Positions 33,961-47,700 of a DNA stretch of 64,000 nt are shown piece after piece. How positions within the stretch are numbered: position 1 is the stretch's first letter; every line of letters starts with the position of its first letter. The translations under genes and the position numbers were made by a program. Origin of the DNA: Dama dama (lineage: Eukaryota; Chordata; Mammalia; Artiodactyla; Cervidae); NCBI RefSeq assembly GCF_033118175.1, contig NC_083691.1:20867001-20931000 (forward strand), in the 5' to 3' direction. The notes below the pieces were generated by a model, which searched no databases, was not told where the DNA came from, and saw nothing but the letters and a program-made list of their open reading frames with translations.

Positions 33961-35297
33961 CAACAACACACTGCCTCCCACGAGTTTCCTGAAATAGAAC
34001 CAGAAAAGAGTCTGACTCATAATCCTCCTTGTCACAAAGCCATCTCAAAAATCTCTGGCTTGAAAAAAAGACTTTCAGGACCACAGGTCAGGCAATCCTC
34101 CCCAAGGTTGGAATCTCCTTCATGACATCTTCCAAATCAACTGCACTGCCCTCAAACATGTCCGTGACAGACAGCCGGCCACTTCCACGAGGGTTAGCAA
34201 GGCCAAGAGGCACAGAAGGTCTCTGGCTCAACCCCTCATTAGATGGATAATGACATTAAGGCACAAAGAAAGTATATATCACCCAGGATCACATATAGAG
34301 TAGCAAATGCCCAGATGACTGAGGGTCATTTTCTAGAACAGCTTTACCAGACCTCAAGGCCAAACTGAATAAATTTGAGAGACAACACTACTCCATCATA
34401 GACTATTCAGCTCAGATGTTCATTAAAATAAAAGATTCTTTCAACTCATCCTGGACAAGATCTACGCTTCCCAGAGTAGTCTCTCACTGTGAAACGTAAT
34501 TCCTCTGAAATGATTTCCTTTCCTTGCCCAAGTTCCTATAAGAAAAGGCAACAATAAACTCAGTTGGGTTAAGGGTGTTATGGTTGACAAAACCTTATCC
34601 TAATCTCTACATTAGCCCTGGGAAGCAGGCAGTGCAGGAATTAGAATCCCATTCATCAGACAAGAGACAAGTTGGACCATTGTATTGGTCAGTGTGGCAG
34701 GCAAATAATTATAAGAACCTTGAACACCTGAAGCTACTGAGGTGTAAGCTCTTTATCATTCTTACCCTACTCTGATGGGGGCTGGCAGTAGGAAAGTAGA
34801 GTGGGTTCGTCTTCATGTGCTCAGAGATCCTGGCTCCTCCTCTGTAATGGTCTGTAACCCCCTAGACCTTGGAGTCTTCACTCATCCCTGTCTAGCAGAT
34901 GACAGAAGAAACAGTATGTGGAGGATCCCATGAAAGATTTGAATGGTACAGGCTTGGAAGCAGTAAATAAAACTTCTGCTCAGGAGTACATCAGTCAGAA
35001 CCCAGGCTTACAGTCATATCTGGTGGAAGGGCATTGAGGCAGGTAACCTAACAGTGGGCTCAGGTGGAGGGACACATTGCTTTGGGTGATTTTAATAAAC
35101 ATTGGACAGTTTCTGTCATAATCATCTTGATTTCCCAGTATATCAGGTAGGGATCTGAGCTAGGATTTCAACACGATTATTCTAATAACTAGTACAAGGT
35201 CCTTTTCAAGAATCAGTGCCGAAGCAACATGAGTCTTAAGTAACAACTTCAAGGTAATGAATCAGATTCCTATGATTTTTTTTTTTCTTCTGCTAAT
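33961..35297. other. Unique sequence, one weak old SINE-like patch
   Basis: 34205-34300 (CTCAACCCCTCATTAGATGG, then a GGCACAAAGAAAG block) faintly resembles a MIR-type core. No exon supported. Confidence 0.45.
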
Positions 35298-35502
35298 CTT
35301 GCTAGTTGGCACAGTGGTGAAGAATCCACCTGCCAATGCAAGAGACACAGGAGATGCAGGTTCGACCTCTGGGTTGGGAAGATCCCCTAGAGGAGGAAAT
35401 GGCAACCCACTCCAGGATGCTTGCCTGGGAAATCCCATGAACAGAAGGAGCCTGGTGGGCTACAGTCCATAGGGCTGCAAAGATTCGGACACAACTGAAC
35501 AT

Positions 35503-35503
<1 letters not shown>
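35298..35503 (+). mobile_element. Bov-tA SINE
   Basis: Complete but head-diverged copy, from about TGCTAGTTGGCACAGTGG to GACACAACTGAACATG, followed directly by an AC microsatellite. Confidence 0.9.

Positions 35504-35541
<38 letters not shown>
35504..35541. repeat. AC microsatellite on SINE tail
   Basis: Perfect dinucleotide run grown from the Bov-tA tail. Likely polymorphic. Confidence 0.95.
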
Positions 35542-35542
<1 letters not shown>

Positions 35543-35714
35543 CCTTGCTTATTACCATCTTTGGTAGCTTTCAAGTTCTACAGACACTTCCTACCCCACA
35601 GAGGTGGTGGCTTTATCTCAGTGCAGTGAGGGCCCAGCACCTTTCTCTCTATTTAGTTTCCTCCATCAGATTTCTCTAGCATTTGGGGGAATCTGTCTGA
35701 GATCATCTTTGTTA

Positions 35715-35870
35715 AATATTTCTTGAGTCAACATTTTACCAAGTGCCTGCTTTGTGTTAGGGGCCACCAACATCCTGGACACTGGAGATCTAGAAATATG
35801 AAACACAGGATCAGTACTGTAAGAGCTTACACACTGCCTAGGAAAGAAGCTGGAAAGATAAAGCATTAAA
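35715..35870 (-). mobile_element. L2 LINE 3' end
   Basis: Reverse L2: ACCAAGTGCCTGCTTTGTGT, ACATCCTGGACACTGGAGAT, TAAGAGCTTACACACTGCC. Confidence 0.6.
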
Positions 35871-36028
35871 AATGAGGTTGACAAGTATTGTAATAAATTT
35901 GGACATAAAGAGTAATGTGAATACAGTGGGAATGAAAGTAATTGTGCCTGGGGAAGCTTTCAACCTGGAAGCAATTTTTAAGGTAAAATTTGAGGATAAG
36001 TAATGATTCCCAACGAGAACACACTGTA

Positions 36029-36242
36029 AGTGTGCATGTATGTGTTGTTGTGTCCGACTCTTTGTGACCCCATAGATTGCAGCCCACCAGGCTCCTCTGT
36101 CCATGGAATTTTCCAGGCAAGAACACTGAAGTGGGTTGCCATTTCTTCCTCCAGGGGAACTTCCCAACCCAGGAATCAAACTTGAATCTCCTGTGTCTTC
36201 TGCACTGGTGGGCAGATTCTTTACCAATGTGCCATCTGGGAA
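36029..36242 (-). mobile_element. Bov-tA SINE
   Basis: Complete reverse copy from GTGTGCATGTATGTGTTGTT to ACCAATGTGCCATCTGGGAA. Confidence 0.92.
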
Positions 36243-38047
36243 ATAGTTCATAGGCAGAAGCAAAATGTTGTATCCATCACAGGGACCAGAAAATAATGAG
36301 AATTTTAATTTTGGCATTGTTTTAGGGGTTTGATGGTGGGGAATGGCAGGAGATTCATATTTCAGATTGAATTTGAATTCCTAATTTGAACTCAGACTGC
36401 AAAAATTTGAAAGACAAATAAAGGATTTCCAATTCTTGTCTTATAGCATTAGAGGAGGAGGGGCTGAGTGATAATCCAAACACTGGTTTTCCAAACTCAC
36501 TTTCTGATCACTGTACTCATTGGTTCTTGCTTCCCTCTTGACTTAAAAATAAGTGAAAAATTCTATCTTGGGACATTAGCTAAGGGCACGTACTGATTCA
36601 TCCAAAGTTTCCTTTCTCTCCCTCATCCCTTCTCTCTCTCTTTTTCCCTAAGCCATCTTCAAAGTACTGCTATAATGTCAGGTCCTGAATCCACATATTC
36701 AGAGATCTGTATAAAGTTGTTGCCTTCAAGGAGTTCATAAACTATTAAGGGAGGCAAATAAATAGATAACAACAGTGCAACACATACACTGGAATATTAC
36801 TCTAAGATCCTGGGAGAGCCCCAAGAGGTGGTGCCCTGATCAGAGTCTGCAAGACTAGAAGACATGAGGATATGACACCTAAGCAATTTAATTCCAAAGG
36901 AGCCTTGCTTCATCGAATTCCCCAGTGGGCTGTTTTTATTTTGACAGGTCCTATTTACACTGCCCTACCCAAGAATACGTTTGCAGGTTACATTAATCTA
37001 AGACCTTCAGGCAATTTAAGGATTGAATGGCAAATGAAAGGTTTGGGACATTCTAGTATGGAAGTGAGGGTTCCTTTTTTTGGTAGGGGATCCTTATGCT
37101 GCTTTTAAATCATTGATGAATACACATTGTACTAATTTCAAGAAAGTCTGCCCTTGACTACTACTGGCCAACTAGATGCAGAGAAATGGTCTGGTGGGAG
37201 GACTCGATTCTTTTTGCAGGAGGAACACTCCTCAGAAGCCACAGAAGTGATGCTTCATCATCGTTCACCCTCCCACGTTAACCGTGCCTCCTGGTCCCCA
37301 GCTGAGTCTCAGCAGCAATGACACTGAGCTTTTTTGTCTCCAGTGTGCGCCAGCCATGTCCCTGTGGTTAGCAGATGCATTGGTTTTGCAATGAAAGACT
37401 AAATGAGCCTGAAAGGAAACCATGAGTCTAACCTTAGAGGATTTCATGTTCTCAACCTCACTGAGTCATCAGTGAATTTATGGGCCAGGTGAGGAATTTC
37501 CAGAGAGGAAATGTCATGCGATGATTCCTCAGAACGTGACTTTGGGGAAAGGGGGGAAGAAAAAAAAAAGTTAGAATGACCAGTCATCAGATCTGGAAAC
37601 ATTCTCCCATACTCCCATCTCTAATTTTTTACCTCGTGAATTTTTCACAGATTCTATATTCCCTGTTACACTTTTCAGCTTGTCCTGAGGGAACATGGAT
37701 TTTATTCTGGCTGTGATCTGACTCTTCTAATTATAGCTGAAATAAAAATCTTTGACTTAAGAGCAATTGGCAACTTTAACTTGAACTGTAAGGTTATCCT
37801 GGGTTGCTGAAGCAAGAAACACTTTGCTTAATGGACTATCAGTGGGAGTCAGTTGATTTTCTATGCCTATAGCTTTCATTAATGTGTTTAATACAACTAT
37901 GTGAATTTCTTCACGTGTGCTATTTGTCTTCGTAGAGTGCAGCTTCCCTAATCTCATTTCTTTTTATTTTTTTAGATTTATTTTGTGAGGTGAACCAGTT
38001 TTTAAATCTTTACTGAATTTGCTATAATACTGCTTCTGTTTAATGTT
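36243..38047. other. Unique sequence, nothing firmly recognised
   Basis: About 1.8 kb. A weak reverse-L2 resemblance lies at 36690-36790 (CTTCAAGGAGTTCATAAACT). No exon or other repeat is supported. Confidence 0.45.
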
Positions 38048-38173
38048 TTTATTTTGTTTTGTTTCTTGGCCACAAGGCATGTGGAATCTTAGTTCCCTAA
38101 TCAGGGATCAAACCTATATCCCCTGCATACAAGAAGGTGAAGTCTTAACCATTGGACCAAAAGGGAAGTCCCT
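38048..38173 (-). mobile_element. CHR-type tRNA SINE
   Basis: Reverse CHR SINE: TTGGCCACAAGGCATGTGGA, CTTAGTTCCCTAATCAGGGA, AACCATTGGACCAAAAGGGA. Confidence 0.88.
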
Positions 38174-38389
38174 TGATTCTCATTCTCATTTCTAGCAGAA
38201 ATCTTTGTGAATCTGCAGTTTACCACATCTACCTAATAGAAATTGGTTTATTCTTTTTTTATTTTTTGTCTACTTATTTGCTTTATTCTTTATCTTGTCA
38301 TCTTGTTAATTATGCACTCTCTAATATTCTTTTAGTGACTATCTTAGTATTACTCCATGCATCTTGCCATATTGCAATCTCATGCAAAA

Positions 38390-39260
38390 GATGACTTTTC
38401 CTACTCCCAAAGCACTGCTGGAACCTTAACAACTCTCACTTTCTCTCTACTCCCGTCTTATACATTAATGACTATTAGGCCCTTGCATTTAAATTCCCAG
38501 GGCAGTCCAGCTACTGTATTTTTTACAGTCAATATTGACTCATCTACCTCTACATTTGCCCTCAACAGTCTTCATCATTCCTTCAAACATTTTCATATTT
38601 CTATTGAGAACAATTTTCCTTCTTTCAGGTGATAAATCTCCTCCAGTTTTGTGTATCAGAAAAACTGTTTATTCCATCCTTGTGTTGCAGGGATACTTTT
38701 ATTGGTATGAAACTCTAGGTGACTATATGTTATCTTTGCAGTTATCCTGCGTGAGGTTCATTGAGCTACCTGAGTATTTGGATTCGTGTCTTCCATCAGT
38801 TTTGGAAAGTTTCCAGCCATTACCTCTTCAACTATTTCTCTGGCTTGTTCCCACTTAGGCTCCTAGGACTTCAATTACACAGATGTGAAAGTTTCTGATC
38901 ATGCCCCATTGTCTCTTACACACTTATTCTATTTTATTTTTACTTATTTTGCTTTCTGTCTCTCTCCTCTCCACCTGAGGTGGGTATTTTCTGTTGACCT
39001 GGCCCTCAGGTCCTCAATTCTATATTCTGTTATGACTAATCTGCTGTCAGGCCCATCCACTGAAGTTCTAACACTGCATGTTTTCATTTCTAAATGACCC
39101 CTCGGTTCTCTACTGTAAATCCCACTTTTTTTTTGGTGAACTTCACTATTATTTTATTTTGTTACCTTTTTTACTCTCTTCTTTAAATACTAATTATAGA
39201 TATTTGAAAGCTTTTCTCTGATAGCTCTAATGTCTGAGTTCAGTTGTAGGCTTATGTCCT
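38390..39260 (-). mobile_element. Ancient LINE-1 fragment
   Basis: Reverse old L1 sequence: TTATTGGTATGAAACTCTAG, CATCAGTTTTGGAAAGTTTC, CAGCCATTACCTCTTCAACT, TAATCTGCTGTCAGGCCCAT. Diverged; the left edge is uncertain. The plus-strand frames of 91 to 107 codons here are by-products of the repeat. Confidence 0.6.
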
Positions 39261-40507
39261 GCACAAGAGCCAAGCATAGCTCCTTCACTCACTCCCAGAG
39301 CCTGCAACACCCCGGCACAGTCAGGAGGGAAGGACAGCTGTCATCATCAGCTCTCTTCTAAATGACCCTCTGTTTTCTGGAATTTCAGCGCTTTTAGTTC
39401 CTACCTTTTCTGCATCTGTTTGACACCTAAAACATGTGGGAGTTTGGAACTTGTTTGTGTTTTTGTCATCATTTCCAGAGGGAACATCAGCGAGGTGACT
39501 TACTCCATCTTACATATCTCTGTTCCTTGCGTGAGTTCATGGAGGTGCTCCCTTGCTGTCTTTGCTTCTTCTCTAACCTCTGCCTGGAAATCTGAAAGGT
39601 AGTTTTTGTGCTTATGCCTCATGTTGATCAATCAGCTCAGAATGCCTGGATTTAACGGATTACCTGGGTTGCAGAAGCTTCAGTGTTAAAATTGGTACAG
39701 TCTTGTACAAACTAGGATGGTTGGTCCTCTTATGCCTTGCACTCCTCATATTTGCAACTTTAAAAAATCTATTCACACTTCAGAGCAAAAGTAAACATCA
39801 TTTCTCTGTGATAACCTGTCTACCCTCCAACATATTTTCCAAGGCTGAGTAAGATACCCCTTTGGCACCTCTATCATGACTCATCTCAAGAACTATTTTG
39901 ATGATCTGTTATTTTTTGTTTGTTTGTTTCCAGGCATATTATAAGCTGTTTGAAGCTGAAACTCTTATTTTTATTCTATAGTTCTACTGGAAAGCTTTAT
40001 ACTAGCACAGAATATGCTGTTATTACCTTAATGACTATATTCGTGTACTTATGCATTACTTATTCATTCATTGAATTTATGGATTCAGTGCTTTATTACT
40101 GAGTATTTTCTATGTGCTTGGGTTTGGGACAATTGAAAGAAAACAGCTGTTATCTTTCATATATGGTCAAGTGAAGAAACAGTTTTAATAAATGACTCTC
40201 ATTTTCACTATTGCATTTAGTAAGTATATATTTTCTTTTCCATTATTTAGAAATCAAACCCAAGAGTTACAAAAGGGTTAGGCAATTTCCCCAAGACTTT
40301 TTGGTAAATTATGGACCAGAGTCCAGTTTCATTATTTTATAAGTGAGCCCAAATAAACTGGATTAAAAGAGGAATGCCTGTTATAGAAATGATATCACTA
40401 CTTTAAAAATTACTCTCTCCATGATTTCTTATGGCTTCATGTTTTAGCATAGATCTGTGCTTTCGAAAAGGACTCTCTGGTGTGATGAAAATGTGCTATG
40501 CCATCTC
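39261..40507. other. Unique AT-rich sequence
   Basis: No supported gene. 40255-40330 faintly resembles a forward MIR (GGCAATTTCCCCAAGACTTT). Confidence 0.5.
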
Positions 40508-40720
40508 ATGCTAAGTCGCTTTAGTTGTGTCCGACTCTTTTGTGACCCTATGGACTACAGCCTGCCAATCTCCTCTGTCCATGCAATTTCCCAGGCAAGA
40601 GTACTGGAGTGGGTTGTCGTGCCCTTCTCCAAGGGATCTTCCTGACACAGGGATTGAACCCGCAGGTCCTGCAGCTCCCACACTGTAGGCGGATTCTTTA
40701 CCACTGACCCAACAGGGTAA
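40508..40720 (-). mobile_element. Bov-tA SINE
   Basis: Complete reverse copy from CATGCTAAGTCGCTTTAGTT to TTACCACTGACCCAACAGGG. Confidence 0.93.
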
Positions 40721-41566
40721 GTAAGGCAACAATTTGTCGCATGTATCTGTCCAGCGTGTGAATTGGGTTTAATGTTATTGAAGGAGTGAATTTCTCATTT
40801 TATTTAATGTTACGTTAAGTAACTGGGTAGCTAGTGGTGACCCTATTGGATAGCACATGTCTAAACTCTTAAGTGAATGTTACTTTGTTCATATCATCAG
40901 TGACAAGATCTGCTACCAAACAGTCAGTGGACAAACAAGACTTTTTTATGCTTAAAAAAAACCCCAAAACAAAACAAAAACTCCTCACTGGGAATCTGAT
41001 TTTTCTCAAAACACAGATTGTCTTCTCATCACTTTAAAATAGTTTATCAACTGAAGGGTCAAACAATCTTAGATCTCTATGTTCAAGGACCCAATTTCAG
41101 TCAGCCTTATGCTATGCAAGGAGGTTTATATACTAGATACATATTATGAAAGCCAAGAGGAAGTATGTCTACAGCAAATCCTTAGAACCTAGAGGCCAGG
41201 GCTGAATAAAAGAGGAAATGCATAGATTCTACCTTTGAATTAAAGAGAACATGCATAGGATAGACTATCTCTGGACATGAAGTAGTCCAATGCCTGGGAC
41301 TTTAATGTATTAACACTTCCGATCAGCTGTTTTCATACATCTTATCAAATACACATTTTTACCTTTATGTTTTGTGCAACCATAACACTAGTGGATGAGA
41401 ATCTTACTTTTTTCATATCGACACACTCCAACTAACACCCTGATGAGAATAATTATCAATGTTTATACATTTATATCATTATTGGTCCTACTTTAACATA
41501 AGATAATTGTAATTCAGAGAGTTTAAACTGCTTGTCCAATTATTCTTGTGTCATCTGTTCTTACAG
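40721..41566. other. Unique AT-rich sequence
   Basis: No gene seen. An AAACCCC/AAAAC patch lies at 40954-40981. Confidence 0.5.
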
Positions 41567-41640
41567 ATTTTTTTTTTTTTTTTGGCTGTGCCACATGGCA
41601 TGTGGGATCTTAGTTCCCCAACCAGGGATTGAAACTACAA
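41567..41640 (-). mobile_element. CHR-type tRNA SINE, truncated
   Basis: A T run at 41568-41583, then GGCTGTGCCACATGGCATGT and CTTAGTTCCCCAACCAGGGA. The tRNA-like head is missing. Confidence 0.85.
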
Positions 41641-41954
41641 CCAGGAGAAAGAACCATGTGTTCCAAGATAGCATGGTATTCTTGCACTAGACAGCTTGGT
41701 TTGAGGCTGTCCCCAAAATACATGGTGGTACCAGAAGACCTAGAGTCCATTCTATCTAATTCAAGTTGACATCTATGAGTGACATCATGCCTACATATTT
41801 TACTTTGACCTCAGTCACTACCTATACTGAATCACAAAATCCAATTGTCTCTGCCTCCTAACTATTCCCCATATCTCCTTTCTCTCTTGTGTCCTGGAAA
41901 GCACCAACTTATCTGGCCACTTTTGTCTCAGACTTGCCCAGGCTACCACATATA
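41641..41954. other. Unique sequence
   Basis: Nothing recognised. Confidence 0.5.
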
Positions 41955-42625
41955 CATACCACTCTTTTCCCTCCCTTCAACCCATTCTCCACATACTAAC
42001 CAGACAAATCTTTCTAAAGCATAAATGAGATAATGTCTTGATTAAAGCCTTTCAAAGGATCTTCATCATTTGTAAGGATCTTTATGATCTGGCCCCTTGC
42101 TAGTCATTTAACCTCAGGTATTACCATAATTTCTTCTCTCCCTACCATCTGGCTTATCCAGCTCAGCTTCATAATCATCTCAAGCTCTCTCTTACCTTCC
42201 GTCCTTCACACATTGTTCCCTGTTCTTGAAATATGTTTGACCACTTCCTTTGGTGTGCTGACTTATCATGTGAAGTCTCAGCTTAAATGTCAACCCTCCC
42301 AGTTTTCATTCTGTGGACTCTATAGATTAAATCCACAAGCTGCTACATGGTCTTAGAACACATCCCATGCTGTGGCACTTATCACATTTGCTTATTTAGT
42401 TGTCTCTTATTATGTCATCATTGTGCTGTAAGCTCAGAGTAGGACAGAGACTCTATTGGATCTCCATCACTAGTCACAGGGCTTAAAATATCATCTCTTC
42501 TAGGGTAAGGGATATATATAGTTAGCATTGTCCCTGTTGTCCTGACCTACCACAGAGCCTAGCACAGAATCATACCCAGTAAACTCTCATCACAGTTTGC
42601 TGAATGAAATAAATGAAAACATTAG
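41955..42625 (-). mobile_element. L2 LINE, long 3' fragment
   Basis: The best-preserved L2 here: CCATTCTCCACATACTAACC, TTTATGATCTGGCCCCTTGC, AAGTCTCAGCTTAAATGTCA, GCTGTAAGCTCAGAGTAGGA, and the AATGAAATAAATGAAA end. It contains the C-terminal end of the L2 frame but is full of stops. Confidence 0.85.
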
Positions 42626-43569
42626 TTGTTGTTGTTGTTTGAACCACTGAAATATGGCATACATTAGCAAATGCCAGAGAGCATACAAGTGGTCCAGATC
42701 CACAAAAAACAAACCTCTGTCCAAGGCATCTGCATTTGGCACAGATAATTATCAACTTCAAGAGCCTCGATTCAAACGGAGAGTGAAACACTAATCCACA
42801 GAGTCAGCTGGGGATGCTGAAATGAATCACTGGGGAGAGATGGGAGGTCCAGGACAGTTTCCTGAAAGAAGAAAATCAGAGATAAGACTTGAAATCTGAC
42901 TTCAATCAGATGCATGCAAGTGGACAGGCTTGAAATGCTGTTTCTTCTCAGGGACTGTAGGATGGAAGGGTTTTGTCACCAGAGTTGAGCTGTCCAGGGC
43001 CAGTCAGCATGAGGACATGGTACTAAAATTTGGCTGGAGGTTTAATGGAATTCATCACTTTTACTAGAAGGTGTTCAAGGATCAAAACATAGAATATCCT
43101 TCAGGAGTGCCTGATGACTTTAACTGATGCTGAGACAGAACATTCAGATTCTTCTCTGGAAGATGTACCCTTGGAGCAGATTAGATGAGGAATGCAGTGA
43201 GTGTGATTGTGTGTGTCTTTTTCTTTCTTCTTCATGCTCCTACCAGTTAAATTCCATTAATTGCCAACAAAGAGCTTCCGAATTGAGAGATACAATCAAG
43301 CGTCACACTCCATGTGGCTGGGTGGGCAGTGTCCCTCCTGTTTGGCCATGACTTACATGAACTGTGATGTTCTGAGGGATAACTGTTCAGAGGAAACTGA
43401 CAGTTAAGGATGAAGGTCAGCTCCCAGCAGCTATCTCTGATGAATGAGATAACCTCAGAACACTCTCAGCCCTGCAGGCAAGAGTGAGCCCCAGCTTATC
43501 ATGGAGACTGACAGAGAAACCTCCCAGCAGTTGCAGGAATATCTGGTCAGAGAGACACTAGAGCTGGAG
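42626..43569. other. Unique sequence with a TTG repeat
   Basis: A TTG repeat lies at 42625-42640. No exon or named repeat is supported in the rest. Confidence 0.5.
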
Positions 43570-43740
43570 ACCTAATAGTTGCAGATATCATACATTGATT
43601 TAATCCAGATAATCATCCTATTACCATTCTTTTGCAGATGAAAGATCTGAGAGGATCAGAGAAAGCAAATGACTGGCCTCAGGTCAAACATACACTTCTC
43701 AAGCTGAAGTCAGGTCTATCCATCCAAGGAGCCTCCTTTT
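43570..43740 (+). mobile_element. MIR SINE, degenerate
   Basis: Forward MIR: TCCAGATAATCATCCTATTA, TTTTGCAGATGAAAGATCTG, GACTGGCCTCAGGTCAAACA. Confidence 0.6.
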
Positions 43741-43959
43741 CCGTTTGCCAAAACTCTAAGTGCTCACTGACCCCTGGCTGACCCCACTCTCCTGTGATGT
43801 GTGAGCTTCAAGGTGTTTGCTGGAAGGCTGTGATGAGCAGAGTGCCTTGCACATCATAAGGCACCTGGAACAACCCCACGCTTTTGCTTAGAGACACTTT
43901 CCTTTCCAAAAAATAGCACAACAGACATAATAGAGTGATAAACGAACTAAGGCTCAGAA

Positions 43960-44166
43960 AGTGAAAGTGTTAGTTGCTCAGTCATGTCCAATTCTTGCAG
44001 CGCTATGGACTGTAGCTTGCCAGGCTCCTCTCTCCATGGAATTCTCCAGGCAAGAATACTGGAGTGATTTGCCATTTCCTTCTCCAAGGGATCCTCCCCA
44101 CCCAGGGATCAAACCCTGGTCTTCCACATTATAGGCAGATTCTTTACAGTCTGAGCCACCAGGGAA
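43960..44166 (-). mobile_element. Bov-tA SINE
   Basis: Complete reverse copy from GAAAGTGAAAGTGTTAGTTG to CTGAGCCACCAGGGAAAC. Confidence 0.94.
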
Positions 44167-44506
44167 ACAGCAAGGCTAAGAGAGACTCATTAAGCTGCTT
44201 GTTTCGTGTCACACCATCAGGACTGAACTCAACTGTAGCTGAGAAGCAATTCTGTTCTCTTTCCACCACTTTTTGCTTTTAAAAGACATAGAATAAGTTC
44301 TTCTGAATTTTAATAATTTTTCTATCAAAATCCTCTGTGTGCATGTGCATGGTGCTTGTAATTATGTTTATTCCAATCACATGGGATACGATTCCACCCC
44401 TGATTAGCATTTGTAGCTATTGTTGCAGAGCTCTCTGCAAACCATTTCAAAGAAGACAAAGATCTCCCAGAAAAGGTCTGACTTGACTCCTTCATCTCCT
44501 CATTCC
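44167..44506. other. Unique sequence between opposed SINEs
   Basis: Nothing recognised. It separates a minus and a plus Bov-tA copy. Confidence 0.5.
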
Positions 44507-44664
44507 TTCCATGGGTCAGGAAGATCCCCTAGAGAAAGGAATGGCAACCCACTCCAGTATTCTTGCCCGGAGAATTTCATGGACAGAGGAACCTGGTGGG
44601 CTACAGTCCATGGGGTTGCAAAGAGTTGGACATGACTGAGAGACTAACACTTTCACTTCACTTC
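44507..44664 (+). mobile_element. Bov-tA SINE, 5'-truncated
   Basis: Starts at GGGTCAGGAAGATCCCCTAG and ends GACTGAGAGACTAACACTTT; the tRNA-like head is missing. Confidence 0.9.
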
Positions 44665-44782
44665 ATTTATCAATGACTGAAAATACCAGTAAAGATAATC
44701 CTTTCTCCTTCACACCTCTTCCACCATCTGTGCCTGTCAAAATTCTACCTTCAGGCTCTACTGAGTTCAAATGACAATCATT

Positions 44783-47700
44783 AATCAAGTCAGAGAACTC
44801 CAAAACTACAACTTGCTGCAGAACGACCATTGACTGAAGAATGTTGGATCCTCCAAAAAATGATACCCCACATCCTAGGGCAAAGGAGAAGCCACAAAAA
44901 GATGGTGGGAGGGGCAAAATTGCTTTTAGAATCAAACCCCTTACCCACTAGAGATAGAGGGCTCAAACAAACCTTGTGCCTACCAGGACCCAGAGACCCC
45001 ACAGAGACTGAGCCAGAACTGTGCTTAAGTGTCTCCTGTGGAAGTACAGGTCAGCAGTGGCCTGCTGCAGGGGCAGGGGCACTGGGGGCAGCAGACCTGG
45101 GTATGGCATAAGCCCTCTTAAAGGAGGTCACCATTAACCCCACAAAGAGCTGACAGAATGTTCACAGGACTGGGGAAACAGACTCTTGGAGGGCACAAAC
45201 AAAACCTTGTGCCCACCAGGACCCAGGAGAAAGGAGCAGTGACCCCACCAGAGACTGACCCAGACTTGCCTGTGAGTGAGTGCCCAGCAGTCTCTGGTGG
45301 AGGAGTGGATTGGAAGTGGCCTGCTGCAGGGTTGGGGGCTCTGAGTGCAGCAGTGCATGCACGGGACCTTTTGAAGGAAGTCGCCATTATCTTCGTTACC
45401 TCCACCATAGTTTGGTCTCAGGTCAAAAAACAAAACAAGGAGGGAACACAGCCCGGTCCATCAACAGAAAATTGGATTACAGATTTACTGAGCATGGCCC
45501 ATCCATCAGAACAAGACCCAGTTTTGCCCTCAGTCAACTTCTCCCATCAGGAAGCTTCCTTAAGCCTTTTATCCATATCCTTCAGAGGGCAGACAGAATG
45601 AAAACCACAATCACAGAAAACGAATCAAACTGACCACATGGACCCCAGTTCCATTCAATTCAGTAGCTCAGTCACGTCCAACTCTTTGCTACCCCACGGA
45701 CTGCAGCATGCCACGCTTCCCTGTACATCACCAACAACCTGGAGTTTACACAAACTTATGTCCATCAAGTCAGTGATGCCATCCACCCATCCAATCATCT
45801 CATCCTCTGTCATCCCCTTCTCCTCCTACTACCTTCAGTCTTTCTCAGCACCAGGGTCTTTCCCAGTGAGTCAGGTCTTCACATCAGGTGGTCAAAGTAT
45901 TGGAGATTCAGTTTCAGCATCAGTTTTAAGTCAAATTTTTCACTCTCCTCTTTCACTTCCATCAAGAGGCTCTTTAGTTCTTCTTTGCTTTCTGTTATAA
46001 GGGTGGTGTCATCTGCATATCTGAGGTTTTTTTATATTTCTCCCGGCAATCTGGTTTCTAGCTTGTGTTTCATCCAGCCCAATGTTTTTTATTATGTACA
46101 CTGTATGTAAGTTAAATAAGCAGGGTGACAATATACAGCCTTGACGTACTCCTTTCCTGATTTGGAACCAGTCTATTGTTCCACTTCCAGTTCTAATTGT
46201 TGCTTCCTGATCTGCATACAGATTTCTCAAGAGGCAGGTCAGGTGGTCTGGTATTCCCATCTCTTGAAGAATTTTCCACAGTTTGTTATATTATATTCTT
46301 TGCAGCCAAAGATGGAGAAGCTCTATAAAGTCAGCAAAAACAAGGCTGGGAACTGACTGTGGCTCAGATCATGAACTCCTTATTGCCAAATTCAGACTTA
46401 AATTGAAGAAAGTAGGGAAAACCACTAGACCATTCAGGTATGACTTTAATCAAATCCCTTATGATTATACAGTGGAAGTGACAAATAGATTCAAGGGATC
46501 AGAAATGGTAGACAGAGTACCTGAAGAACTATGGACAGAGGTTCATGACCTTGTACAAGAAGCAGGGATCAAGACCATCCCTAAGAAAAAGAAATGCTAA
46601 AAGGCAAAATGGTTGCCTGAGGAGGCCTTACAAATAGCTGAGAAAAGAAGAGAAGTGAAAGGCAAAGGAGAAAAGGAAAGAATACCCATTTGAATGCAGA
46701 ATTCCAAAGAATAGCAAGGAGAGATAAGAAAGCATTCCTCAGTGATCAATGCAAAGAAATAGAGGAAAGCAATAGAATGGGAAAGACTAGAGATCTCTCC
46801 AAGAAAATTAGAGATACCAAGGGAACATTTCATGCAAAGATCGGAACAATAAAGGACAGAAATGGCAGGGACCTAACAGAAGCAGAAGATATTAAGAAGA
46901 GGTGGCAAGAATACACAGAATTGTAAAAAAAAGATCTTCATGACGCAGATAACCACGATGGTATGATCACTCACCTAGAGCCAGACATCCTGGAATAAGA
47001 AGTCAAGTGGGCTTTAGGAAGCATCACCAAAAATAAAGCTAGTGGAGGTGATGGAATTTCAGTTGATTTATTTCAAACCCTAAAAGATGATGCCGTGAAA
47101 GTGCTGCACTCAATATGCCGGTAAATTTGGAAAACTCAGCAGTGGCCACAGGACTGGAAAAGGTCAGTTGTCATTCCAATCCCAAAGAAAGGCAATCCCA
47201 AGGAATGCTCAAACTACCACACAGTTGCACTCATCTCACATGTTAGCAAAGCAATGCTCAAAATTCTCTAAGTCAGGCTTAAACAGTACATGAATCATGA
47301 ACTTCCAGATGTTCAAGCTGGATTTAGAAAAGGCAGAGGAACCAGAAATCAAATTGCCAACATCTGTTGTATCATCAAAAAAGCAAGGGAGTTCCAGAAA
47401 ATCATCTACTTCGGCTTTATTGACTATGTCAAAGCCTCTGACTATGTGGATCACAACAAACTGTGGAAATTCTTCAAGAGGTGGGAATACCAGACCACCT
47501 GACCTACCTCTTGAGGAATCTGTACCCAGGTCAAGAAGCAACACTTAGAACTGGACATGGAACAAAAGACTAGTTCCAGATTGAGAAGGGAGTACATCAA
47601 GGCTGTATATTGTCACCTGCTTATTTAACTTCTATGCAGAGTACATCATGAGAAATGCTGGGCTGGATAAAGCACAAGCTGGAATCAAGATTGCCAGGAG

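Noticed and set aside
42084..42356. 90-codon plus frame
   Set aside because: Lies inside an L2 LINE in the antisense sense.
45158..45601. 147-codon plus frame
   Set aside because: It is the 5' UTR of the BovB LINE, which has long chance frames in its family sequence.
46009..46260. 83-codon minus frame resembling reverse transcriptase
   Set aside because: It is the antisense BovB piece inside the larger BovB, not a host gene.
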